Positions 46,001-55,838 of a stretch of 64,000 bases of DNA are shown here, piece by piece (positions within the stretch are counted from its first letter, which is position 1; the number at the start of each line of letters is the position of its first letter). Both the position numbers and the translations under genes were made by a program. A model generated the notes under the pieces. The model made no database searches. It worked only from the letters and a program-made list of their open reading frames with translations, and was not told the DNA's origin. The stretch is from the NCBI GenBank assembly GCA_014526335.1, contig JACTAT010000101.1, forward strand, positions 472,076-536,075, given 5' to 3'. Source of the stretch: Chrysaora quinquecirrha (Eukaryota; Cnidaria; Scyphozoa; Semaeostomeae; Pelagiidae).

Positions 46001-48135
46001 TAAACATCATTATAGCACTAAACAACATCAAATATAATCATCATAAATTGCAAATTGGATATATTCATAGCTAGGTACCTGATCATTACAAAACATCTCT
46101 GTCAATAAAGTTAATGTATTGTTTAGGAAGTCTCTCAACCCCAGATGCATTCCATGATTTGGCAAAGATCACGCTAGGGAATCTATACGCACTACTGTGG
46201 TGGATATGCACCACTGTGGTGGCAAATTTTGAGTACTTTGGTGGTGTATTTTACATACTGTGGTGGATAAGCACTACTGTGGTGGGTTATTATGCTTGAT
46301 GTGGTGGGTTTTGTGGCTTTTTCTTGCTTGATTTACAGATTTGCTTTGATTTCGTATCCACAGCAGTACATAACAACACCACCACATCAAGCAAAATAAG
46401 CCACCACATCCAGCATAAAAACCCACCACAGAAGTGCTTCAAAACAACACCACCAAATCAAGCATAATAACCCAAAACATCAAGCATAATAACCCACCAC
46501 ATCAAGCATAGTAACCCACCACAGTAGTGCTTATCCATCACAGTATGCAAAAACACTGCCACAGTACGCAAAATATACCACCAGAGTAGTGCATATCCAC
46601 TGCAGTAGTGCATACAGATTCACTAGCGTGAAGATGCCAAATATAAATCAACAAAGCAGTAAGAGAAGAGAATGAAGATATTTGATCTGAGGTGCATGGA
46701 AGGCCATTCTTCTGTACTCTACCCAATGTTTTGAGCAAAGCTTACAGAACTTTTATATACAGTAATAATTTGGAATGAGAAACCAACATGTTCAAAGCCT
46801 GTGTGCAGAGCAAAATGTCAATTTCCAGCTTACATTCTCATTGAATTCACTTGCACAGGTGCAATAAAGACTTTGAGAATGGTGCCCTTGCTTTTTCTCA
46901 AATTGTAAGATTTGGTCAATTTTATGAGAGTTTTTCAATCTTGTAGCATAAATTATTATCCTCAAAGTTAAGAAACTTTTATTTTTCTTTTGAAACATTG
47001 CTATCAAAAAATCTTAGGGGGGTACAAAGTATAATTTTGGTACGGGTATGTGCTGCCCATGTGGTTTGGTTTCCGACCCGAATAAACTACAAGAGATGGG
47101 TTTATAAAATCTGGGTGGCACATCTGACATCCAAATTCCTTTTCATCTAACCAGCTAAGATGTTTTGCCCAATGCATTGTGGTTGTTTGTCCCAATGTAA
47201 AATGACACAAATAATGTCTTTCATGCAGTTTGTCAATTATTTGATTGACAACACGGGGGGCTCAAATCACTGATAATCGCACTAGTGACTGTTTTGTGAC
47301 AAAAACATGTGATAATTAGCAAGTAATTTAGCCTATTTGCGTGAAACAACCAAGAACTTTGGGCCAAAAGACCAGGTCAGGTGAAAAAGAAGTTAGGCTA
47401 AATGGAGGTTGGGTAAATTGGCCTGACCGCGCAACCCATTCCGTCCATAAGTCATGTACCCCTAGGATCCAAATAGAGATGGGGATTTTTTATTCACGCT
47501 ATTAGCTTTTGTTTAAGTCAGTGATGTCAAAGGAGAGTTTTACTGATTCTTTTTCTTTGTTTCAACGTACAGTAGGGTCATTTTGATATGTTAGTGTATT
47601 TTTCTCTCTGCAAGCACTAACATCAACAAAAAGCTTTTTCATCAACAATTTTCTTTTTTAGTACTGTACTTATGTCCAGCACAGACAGTTACATATAAAA
47701 ATGCGTGTGTATATAAGTCGAAATGGCCCGCTTTTATACCTCTCTTTGAACTGAGCCATCTTCACATCGTGCAAGCATTTCTTGTTTCTTGACAACTTTG
47801 ACAGAGCATTCATCTTTTGATTTACTCAACTTTGCCTGGCATTTCTTCCTTTGAACTTGTTCGATTTCAGCATTTTGCTTTTCTGTATCTCTGGCGTCTT
47901 CCATTTCAACCATTCGATTAGAAAGTAATAAATTTTTCTTCTCGAGGCTTGCTTTGTGAGTCGTCATGTCTTTCAGTTTGCTGTAACTCATTACAATCGT
48001 CCCTTTCAAGGCAGTATTTTCAGACGACAACGACCATGAATAATATGATAATATTGTTATAACGACAAACGCTCCTATAATTGCTACTAATGACTGTCCA
48101 CTTCTCCTGGACATTGCAGAGTTTTGTGAATACAT
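37063..48135 (-). CDS. GOLM-type Golgi type II coiled-coil protein, exon 4 disrupted
   Basis: Exons: 48135-47740 (ATG, 132 codons), 45991-45895, 45028-44934, a split exon 44792-44753 + 38573-38538, and 37868-37063 (TAA stop). Phases 0, 1, 0, 1 agree throughout. Residues 15-36 are a membrane anchor (SLVAIIGAFVVITILSYYSW) after a basic MSRRSGQ, as in type II Golgi proteins. A charged coiled coil follows, with QLKTTKHDYVALQNKF like GOLM1's QLKTLQRNYGRLQ region. The last exon encodes 267 residues, very acidic and Ser/Asp/Glu/Lys-rich, with a 58-residue tandem repeat (37698-37351). Family knowledge: GOLM1, GOLM2 and GOLIM4 cycle through the Golgi with acidic luminal tails. The fourth exon is interrupted by a 6.2-kb fold-back element. 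Without it the protein would be 489 residues; with it, translation would run into the element and stop after about 55 codons unless it is spliced out. Confidence 0.77.
37351..37698 (-). repeat. 58-codon tandem repeat in the acidic tail
   Basis: Two adjacent units, each starting NKDSTE(R/S)KD and containing GNY(N/K)A(A/P)KTI and ISEEAEPS, lie in the last exon of the Golgi gene. They are clearly related but diverged, so this is an old in-frame duplication. Confidence 0.9.
38578..39271 (+). repeat. Left 694-bp inverted arm
   Basis: An inverted copy of 44059-44752 with only a few visible differences, for example one in GCCCTGAGGGCTGCCCTTG versus GCCCTGGGGGCTGCCCTTG. A short inner palindrome near 38629-38680 brings two GCTGCCC motifs and a GGGCAGC together. 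Confidence 0.92.
40288..43255. repeat. Tandem array of eight ~391-bp units
   Basis: ATATCACGATTTATC recurs at 40291, 40683, 41073, 41466, 41856, 42249, 42641 and 43032: periods of 392, 390, 393, 390, 393, 392 and 391. Units are nearly identical, and length changes sit mainly in one poly-A run. Each full unit carries four spaced GCTGCCC motifs followed by CTTCTTAAGTCTTAAATTTAAGC. The eighth unit is truncated near 43255. The period alternates roughly between 390 and 393 in the middle, suggesting that two-unit blocks were duplicated. Confidence 0.95.
44059..44752 (-). repeat. Right 694-bp inverted arm
   Basis: Complement of 38578-39271. Its outer end carries TTGCACTCTTGTT followed by the GTAG target duplication. 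Confidence 0.92.
45690..45845 (+). mobile_element. tRNA-derived SINE family 2, diverged copy
   Basis: GAGCCTTTGGCTGCATGATT, GAGCTCTATAGCTCAGTGG (box A) and a decayed B box (AAGCTCAAATCACAT) in the order seen at 31870-32010. In the intron between exons 2 and 3 of the Golgi gene. Confidence 0.65.
46165..46630. mobile_element. Palindromic element with CACTACTGTGGTGG array
   Basis: Left end CGCTAGGGAATCTATACGCA, right end the near complement (TGCATACAGATTCACTAGCG). The arms contain repeated CACTACTGTGGTGGATA words in opposite orientation, and the centre has ATCAAGCATAATAACCCACC repeats. In intron 1 of the Golgi gene. Built like the element at 24158-24358. Confidence 0.8.
46640..47739. other. Intron 1 of the Golgi gene, nothing firm
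   Basis: A 68-codon minus-strand frame at 47004-47210 has a CQMCHPDF stretch, but no splice context or family. The phase 0 to 0 junction between exons 47740 and 45991 needs no extra exon. Confidence 0.35.
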
Positions 48136-48448
48136 AGCTGTTTTAGATGATCCTTTTGAAGAAAATGAAGTTGTGTTTGGTAGGCCAGGCCTAAGCCAGT
48201 GAAACCGTACTGTGATGGTAAATGGTAATGCGCTCCAACCAATGGCAACGTCATCATCATTGTTTACAATGGAGTGACCACAGCAGGTTACGAATTATTC
48301 GCCAAAACTCAAATCAAATTCCCACATGTCTTTAACAATCATTGAAACAATTTTATCAACAGCCAGAGGTGCAAATTAGGGGCTGGGGTACGATTGTAAC
48401 TCCCCCCAATATTTTGTTAAACCTGTTCAAAAGGTTTTACTGGGGACA

Positions 48449-49165
48449 TTGATGAGGGTCATTTTAAGGGTGAGGGGTCCCTCCCACAAAACATGTGAAC
48501 ATGAAAAATGTATTATAGAGACAAGGAATATGGCAAAAACTTTAGAGAAAACAAGGGAACGTCGAGACACAGGGATTAGCTATAATCACCCCCATCAATC
48601 CACTTACTTGACCATACCAGAAAAAAATCTTAGAAAACTCCAGGGAACAAGGGGATTTTCTCAAGGGAACATGTAACCCCCCTAAAAGACCCTCACTGGT
48701 TCATGATGATTTGATTGTTTAGCGCCATTTCACCTTCACCCTTCACTTTAAATTTGCTCCAATGGCCTAAGGCCCTACACAAATTAACTGAACATTTAAC
48801 TGACAACTGACCATCATTAAAATATTGCAGTTCAGTGAAAAATCAATTTCCTTTGGCCATACCTTGTTCAGTCACTGAACATTGTTCAGTCAATGTTTGA
48901 TTGAAGTCAAAAATGTTTGGGGAGCAAAATTTTTTATACCATATATTCAGTTCATTCGGGCACTCAACTAAACAAACATTGGACATAATGCTTATAATTA
49001 ACGGCAAATATAAAAAATCTCGAAATTTCACGTCAGAATAAATGCAGAAAAGAGAGGCAGCGACTGTTTAGTGAAATGTTCAGTTCATTTGGCTTCTCGG
49101 CACTGAACATAGCGAAAATGTTCAGTTCAGTGGCATTGTTCAGTGAAATGTTCGGTTCATTTGCA
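48449..49165. repeat. Mixed MITE remnants
   Basis: 48449-48695 has GAGGGTCATTTTAAGGG and CCCCCCTAAAAGACCCTCA as imperfect inverted ends. 48716-48752 is a tail fragment of SINE family 1 (GCCATTTCACCTTCACCCTT). 48775-49165 is a GTTCAGTG-family copy, related to 21165 and 30940. Confidence 0.55.
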
Positions 49166-49391
49166 CCGGGCCTATTCAGCATAAGATCAGTAAAAAAACC
49201 ACCACAGCTTTTTATCCGGTAGCGATACAAAAAATACCGATATGGTTAGAGTATTTGTAAGAGCATAAAAGCACCTTCCTAGCGCTATAATGCTAGCATA
49301 TAACATCCCCACAAACAAAACAACACCGAAAGCTTCAACATTGATCAGCATTTATGAAGATAAACATGTTTACCATTTATTACGGCCACTA

Positions 49392-49950
49392 CATAAGACC
49401 GCTTTTCGGTCGCGTCGAATTTGATAAATTCAATCTGGCAGAAAAGCGACGTAAAAGCGACATTTATAGCTTTGTAGTTAGTAATGCGTCGAACGTTTTT
49501 GAGAGTTAATATTTTTTTGTTTTTAATGAATTAAAATTAATAGTATTTTAACTGTATTCATGTTAGATGGAAAATGATGTTAAATAGTTTTAAATTCGAC
49601 CAAAATGTGACCATATAAAGCAACGATGCATTTATATCCAACTTGTAAATTAAGCTCGGCAAATCCTGATGCACTCAGTTGTCTTATCTTTTGCAGCGCT
49701 CAATTCAAAATGCAGCACTTCATAAAATTGCCACTTTATAGCTATGGGTGAATTCAGGTCTAACTTATGATCAGTACATCCTCGATTAACAAGTTAAAAT
49801 CTGTTAAAAAAGTAAGATAAATTGATTTAATGTAATGGCTAAAATAATACAGAAATTGAGGTTCGGATAGTCGAGATTCGGATAATCAAAGATGTTCTGT
49901 AATTCAAATCTTGTTTGAATTAAACTCGACGCGACCTAAAAGTCGCCTTA
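49392..49950. mobile_element. MITE with TAAGACCGCTTTTCGGTCGC ends
   Basis: The left block is mirrored at the right by CTCGACGCGACCTAAAAGTCGCCTTA, and AATTTGA / TTGAATT words are inverted inside. About 560 bp, non-coding, upstream of the PAN-EGF gene. Confidence 0.6.
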
Positions 49951-50254
49951 TAAATTCCACCTTGAACAAAAATATTCAAGAGCACCAATAACGGACAAAA
50001 AATTACATATTTCTTCAACAAGAGCTAACAAAAAATACAAATATTACCGAGTGATGGAAGTGAAGTATGGATCAGTGGCGTTGACGTTTATAAGAAATTA
50101 AACTGGGGTCGCAAGGTGCACAGAATTTTCAAAAAAATGGTCTTGGCCATCCGGCTTTTGCCAAATCGACTTAAGAATATTTCAGAAGATCTATCCTAGT
50201 GTTTGCCATTCAAGAAAAATCAAATGTATCACAGGTATTCGTCTGCTCATCGGT

Positions 50255-50530
50255 ATAGGGCGATTCGGTAGAATGTTAATTTCTCCAAATCAAAAGATAT
50301 CAATTTTTTATGCCAAAAGCGTATAAAGCACCCAAGATTTAGTCAAGGTGCACCGTTTTCACCAGCATTCAGAGTTCACAATTTTACCAGGGCTTTGACC
50401 CAGTGGGTGTAAAAGTTCCACTTACTTCATTTTCTGCGGTCAAAGCCTTTATAGAATCGGGAAGTTTGAATGCTTATAATATTAAGAACACAAGTGCTAG
50501 GATAGCGAAATTTGTACTTAGACTATATTT
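50255..50530. mobile_element. MITE family W copy
   Basis: GTATAAAGCACCCAAGATTTAG and TAAGAACACAAGTGCTAGGA match 63179-63568. Its ends are eroded. Confidence 0.65.
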
Positions 50531-50598
50531 TGAATAAAAGTGAGGCAGTAACGCTGCAAAGCGACGAGGAGACGAAGCAAAAAAAGACGAATTTTTTT

Positions 50599-50678
50599 AT
50601 ACTAATATTTCGCCCCGGCATTCAGGGCTTCATCAGAATAATGATGAAGCTCTGAATGACGGGGCGAAATATTAGTAT
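50599..50678. repeat. 37-bp-arm hairpin with GAAA/CTGATGA words
   Basis: Arms ATACTAATATTTCGCCCCG... and its complement differ at two places. Read on the minus strand, CTGATGA (50636-50630), a GCCC/GGGC stem and GAAA (50611-50608) appear in the order of a hammerhead ribozyme core. No complete stem I was found. Confidence 0.85.
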
Positions 50679-51702
50679 CTCCCTGCTGATATTGTTACCG
50701 TTTGAGACTTGGTATTGAAAGTTAAACGGAAACCCCTAAATGAAATGCCTCACTTAACGAGAAACACTTCGTTCCGACTTCGTTGATATGCGATTTTTGA
50801 CGACAAATGAATGGAAAGAGCTTCTATGTTGATCAATCCTCGATTACTTGCAGTAATAGAAATTATAAAAGATTTAAAAAGTTGCTTAGGTTTTTTTCCT
50901 GTGGAACTATACGTTAAAACTTTTAGGCCTTCTACATCTTGGTTGCTTATAAGCGGTTGCTTATAAAAAAACTGCGTGTATACGACTTTTGCATCAAAAA
51001 CGTGATATCTTTTGAATTGGAGAAAGTTAAAATTCTACCTAATCGCCCTATTCATCGCAAAAGGTTGCGCTTCTCAGTGCGTCAGTGACAACCACAAGAG
51101 TGAATAAATAGAATAGAAAATATATCTTGTGGTCCTAACGACAAGTGATACTATTAGACTCTATTCACTTACAGATAAATGTTTAATCACGGCAATGAGA
51201 GAATCACAATTTGTGCTACAATGTATTATATTCTGTATTGAATTGATCAAAATTGCCACCTTGTCTACAATTATCTTGATTTACTATTGAACTTATTGTG
51301 TTGCTGTGGTACTGCGATGGAATTTAAAACACTCATAAAATATGTACTTGCGAAAATCTGCGCTCATTCATAGAAAGGTGGTAAAGTAGGTCTACAGCAG
51401 TTGGACCGAAAAAGACAAAATACAACAGCTGCTGTTTCGGAGCAATATTTCTTGCGCAAGGTAAAGTCCTTCGTTTTATAAACAACAAACTAACTTTTTC
51501 ATGTGAAACATCATACATAAACAAAATAAAAGTTTTAAACATTATAAACATAATAGCAACTTAAGATTAACATGCTTTGTTCTACTAATTTGAGGTAATT
51601 TCAACTTTCTGATGGCAGCCGGAAAGTAGAGTCAAAGATATATGCACTAAAACACATTTGTTAACTTTTGTTTGTTTTCTAATAAGTTACTTCACTTTCA
51701 GT

Positions 51703-53197
51703 ATGCGTGCATTCCTGCTATTGACTATAGCGTATGCTGCAACACATCAAAATGCATTTTGTTCACGTGCTGTACTTGATTTGGTAAAAGCCGAATGCAA
51801 ATCACGATATTATTGCAATTCAACCAGCATCAAGTATATGAGTCTCAGCCAGCTAAATGGATCATATCTGAATGGAACTATCATTGCAAGAAACAAGACA
51901 ACCACCATTGCCAACTGTGAAGCTTTATGTATGAGAACCAATGGATGCTTTTCCATCAACATTGATATCAGTTTGAGCAACGATCTGGATTGTCAATTAC
52001 TCAGCAGCAATCTTTATGAGCAAAGGTCTCTTTTGATAAGAAATCCAAACTTCATTCATCTTTACATAAAGGTAAACATTAACAGCACATGTAAAACATA
52101 TTGTTTATTAATGACGAAGCTCGCTTTTCGAGAAGTGAAGAATCAGACGCGAGTGGAAGCTAAAACCAATGCAGTAGAGTAGTTACTCTTAGGTGCCTAA
52201 TTGCCACCCCCCGCTAATTAATTTTTCTGAAAATTTCCACCACCCCCCCCGCCCTTATAAGCCCCCCTTATTAAATTTCTATAAATATTAATGTTGATAT
52301 TTTTTACAAAACCTACTTTGATGTTTTTGTTATGAAATTTCTCTTGTACATTCAATTTGTTGGTTAGAACCAAGGATTTCCTTAGCCTATAAGTACTATA
52401 GGGCCCCTCTAGATGCGTTTCAACAGTTTCCAGACAAAGTTTGTCAAACAGAGTCCGACCCCCCATTTAATCCGACCCTCGCCAATTAGATCCTGAAGGT
52501 AGTTCCACCCCCGCCTATTCTGACCCCCCCCCAGCAATTAGGCACCTAATAGTAGGAGAATAAGGAGAACATATATGCCCTTAAGAATCTCCTCTCTTGC
52601 CAATCATTGTTTCATGCAGCATAAAATCGTCATGTGTAACAATCTACTCTGCATATAATACAAAACGTTTTAGAGTGCAGTTGTTGCAAAAGACCATTTT
52701 CGTATCCTTTCCCCGTCAGGGTGATGAACCTTAGCAGCCAAGGAACCTTGCCAACGTTGTCCCACAGTGCAGGTGCACTTGGTCGTTATCATGTAGAACA
52801 GTTCATTTAATTTCTGCTGCTAAAACTTCTTATAACCAGCCAATAAATTGTCACTTTTGAGGTTCTAAAAGTTCTGAAAGAAATTTTTAAACCACTACAT
52901 AAAATCAAATGCTCTTCGAATAGCAACATTGTGAACACAGCATTTAAAATGTTTTCTTCCATTAGAAAAAAACTGTTGCAATGATATTTTCTATTTTAGC
53001 TTAGCCGTTGATTTTATTTTACTTTATTAATTCTGAGAACCACTTTGTGTGTATTTTACAGTCGCCTTCTTGCGAGAAGAAATGGTGTCGAAATGACGCA
53101 ATATGCATCCCAAGTTATGCCAATGAGTCGTACTCTTGCCAATGCATAAGAAATGCAACATTTTATTCTTGGGGAGAGTATTGTAAAAACTTTGCAA
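51703..53197 (+). CDS. Secreted PAN/apple plus EGF-like protein, 3' end not found
   Basis: Exon 51703-52071 (123 codons, ATG) joins 53062-53197 in phase 0 (donor GTAAAC, acceptor TTTTACAG). Residues 1-15 are a signal peptide (MRAFLLLTIAYAATH). A PAN/apple-like domain follows, with NGSYLNGT, CEALCMRTNGC and a later Cys in DLDCQLL. The second exon encodes an EGF-like module, C-x4-C-x5-C then SYSCQC and a final WGEYC. N-glycosylation sites are frequent (NST, NGS, NGT, NKT). It exits in phase 1 at GTAGGT, the usual phase for EGF exons, so further extracellular modules are expected, but none was recognised before the MRPS11 gene. The first exon could also be a 3' exon of a longer transcript, since CACTTTCAG directly precedes it. 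Function is unknown; such proteins are adhesive or receptor-like. Confidence 0.72.
52184..52554. mobile_element. MITE family A, copy 2
   Basis: Left TACTCTTAGGTGCCTAATT, right AATTAGGCACCTAATAGTA (one change from perfect). Interior similar to 930-1303. In the intron of the PAN-EGF gene. Confidence 0.8.
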
Positions 53198-53379
53198 GTA
53201 GGTCTATTTTGTTATCAGTTTATTCCTTTCACGATTGTCTTAGGTTGATAACCGTAGTTTGTAAAAATTTTTACCTTTCTCGCCGTTCTGTAGCTACTTG
53301 TATCTTCCTTGACTATATTTCCGATAACTCCTTATCTACTTTCATTACTGCAATTTTTGACAAATTGTTTTTTTGCCAT

Positions 53380-54220
53380 TGCACGTATTTTTTATAAGAA
53401 ACTCTTTATAAGAAACCCAGACTCTCAAATGGCCAAAAATTTAAGAAACTCCAGTACAGGAAACTTTTTACGTAGGAAAGTTTTCATCTCAGACAACAAA
53501 AAACGTTCTTTTATTCCCTATTTTCATCTGCAGTAACGCATTTTTCTGACAAGTAGATCAACAGGAAACCCATATGCATTCAAATACGATCGATAAATGG
53601 GTTGGAACATCTTTCACATGGAATAACAATGTTGCCAATAAGGATATTCAAGAAACTCTTAAGAAACTTTCAGTACTCCAAATTTTAAAATTTCAAGAAG
53701 CTCTCAGTACTGGATCAATTTTTTAGTTTCTTATAAAAAATTACGTGTTATGCTCTGAAAAAACAACAAGTAAACGAAAGCTGAAAGATCACATCATGTC
53801 CATCAAAAGGTCAGACATCGAAATACACGCTTTTTTATAAAGAACCACTTTATAAGGAACCTACATGTAGAAGGCCCGAAAATTTAAAGAACTTATACTA
53901 CTAAAAGAAAATCATTAAGGAACTTTTCAATGTTGAATGCTTTTATCACTGCAAATAATCAAGAATTAGAAAGCCGGTTCCATTAATTTGCACTCGAAAA
54001 CCACATAAATTGTACGTTAAGCATGTATCCAATGTTTCCTTGAGTATTCCTGAGCTTTGCTCACATGCAAGTGTCTCTCTATTATTGTTATGACCACTGT
54101 ATGTGCAGTTAAAATTAAGGAACTATTAAGGAACTTTTGAACTACGATTGCCTCAAAAGAGGTCCAAAAATAAGGAACTTTAAGAACTAGGCCTTGAGGT
54201 AGGTTCCTTATAAAAAAAGC
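53380..54220. repeat. Two adjacent 'ttataagaaac' MITE-like repeats
   Basis: 53380-53760 and 53820-54220 each begin and end with TTTTTTATAAG(A/G)AAC-type words in opposite orientation and hold AGTACTGGA / AAGAAACTTTC blocks. Same family as 6576-6780 and 22160-22560. Confidence 0.55.
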
Positions 54221-54326
54221 GTGTACTTGAATTGAATTGCACCTTATTTACGGTTAGTTTTACAGTAGTGATGAGTGCACTAATTTACACTAACATTGAG
54301 CAACATCATAGATTGCATCAAACTCA

Positions 54327-54500
54327 TCATTTGTTACAGAAAGAGCACGCCCATTTATTATTTAGAAAACACATTTTTATTTGGCTTTTGAACTGTTTGT
54401 GGTTTCGGGTAGACTCTATTTCAACTGGAAGGGAATTCCAAATTTTTGGCCCTTGGAAACTTAAGGATTTAATGCCATAGTTAGTTGTTCGGACCTTTGG
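54327..54500 (-). mobile_element. LINE ORF2 C-terminus, fragment
   Basis: The minus-strand reading ends in TGA at 54327 and contains VRTNYGIKSL and GPKIWNSLPVEIE, the standard C-terminal signature of CR1/jockey-like ORF2 proteins, then a short Cys-bearing tail (WACSFCNK). 5'-truncated. Same family as 13230-13350. Confidence 0.85.
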
Positions 54501-54756
54501 CCGTTTTATTCTTAATATGCACTAGACTTAGTCAATGACTTTTATTCTTTATTCCTCGAGATAAATTTCTACTTATGGCCTATTTGACGGATTCCAAATG
54601 ATGCTTTTATGACGAATAAACGAAAGATCAATTCGGAATGACGTCAGACAGCATTAAAATTTTTCGAAATCACATTATATCGAGTTTTCGATATGAAAAT
54701 CTTATAAAGCAGCCAAAACGTACTCTAGGTACAAAGTTTCACTGTCAGTTTCACTG

Positions 54757-55238
54757 TTGGTTGGTTGGTTGGTTGGTTGGTTGGTTGGTTAGTTAGTTAG
54801 TTAGCTAGTTAGTTAGTTAGTTAGTTAGTTTGTTTGTTTGTTAGTTTGGTAGCTTTTTAGTCGATTAGTTAGTTAGTTAGCTAGTTAGTTAGTTAGCCAA
54901 TCAGTTAGTCAGTTGGTTAGCATAGCTTGCAAGTTAGTCAGTCAGTCAGTCAGTTAGTTAGTTAGTTGGTTATTTGAGTTAGTTAGTTAGTTAGCTTGCT
55001 AGTCAGTTAGTCAGCCAGTTAGTTAGTTAGTTAGCATAGCTTGCAAGTTAGTCAGTTAGTTAGTTAGCTACTTTGGAAGATGCTAACTTAGTTAGTAAAT
55101 AGTTAGTAAGTTAGCTTGTTAGTTAGTTAGTTAGTAAGGTAACTAATTAGTTAGTTAGTTAGTTAGTTAGTTAGGTAACTAGTTAGTTAGTTAGTTAGTT
55201 AGTTAGTCAGTTAGTTGGTCAGTTAGTCAGTTAGTCAC

Positions 55239-55281
<43 letters not shown>

Positions 55282-55318
55282 TTTACTCAATTGGTTAGTT
55301 AGTTAGCATAGCTTGTAA
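54757..55318. repeat. (TTAG)n/(TTGG)n microsatellite
   Basis: About 560 bp of TTAG, mixed with TTGG, TCAG and GCTAG variants, starting as pure TTGG repeats. Slightly longer blocks (GCATAGCTTGCAAGTTAGTC) recur at about 54920, 55035 and 55308, showing higher-order duplication. Confidence 0.95.
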
Positions 55319-55838
55319 GTTAACTCTCAGTCTAACAGAACTAAAAAGCCTCCCCCCAAAATGTCTTTCCGAAATTGTAACGGCGAATCAGATGAAAAAG
55401 GTCCAAAAGATAGCCCAGAAAAGGTAATTATAACTTCGTAAAATAGTATGTGACGTCATAGTGACGTCATAAATTCAAAAAGTGCAATATTTTGATTTTC
55501 TTCCAATATCTCCTGCCAGTGATGGAATAACGGCAGAAAATGATGCATGTCAAACATTCTGATAGCATGTTAAAAGAATAGGATTGGACCCTGACCTTCG
55601 AATTAGCTAAATATTCACAAAAATTGCCGGCGCGATTGCTAACAAGTTAAAATGCTCATTCTGCTTCACATTCGGAGGGCCGATTACAATAAAGAACCAC
55701 AGCAAGGACTTGCATGAAAAACATATACATACTCAAGCATTACTTGCTGAATTACAGTTGTCCTCTGCTAAACAACGGCGGCAACTATTTGTTCGCTGAC
55801 ATTAAGACTTCGTTGGCATTGTTGTTGTAAATGTTCTA

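Noticed and set aside
47004..47210. 68-codon minus-strand ORF with CQMCHPDF, zinc-finger-like
   Set aside because: Only one CxxC pair, no His/Cys partner spacing, no splice junctions, and the Golgi gene phases do not need it.
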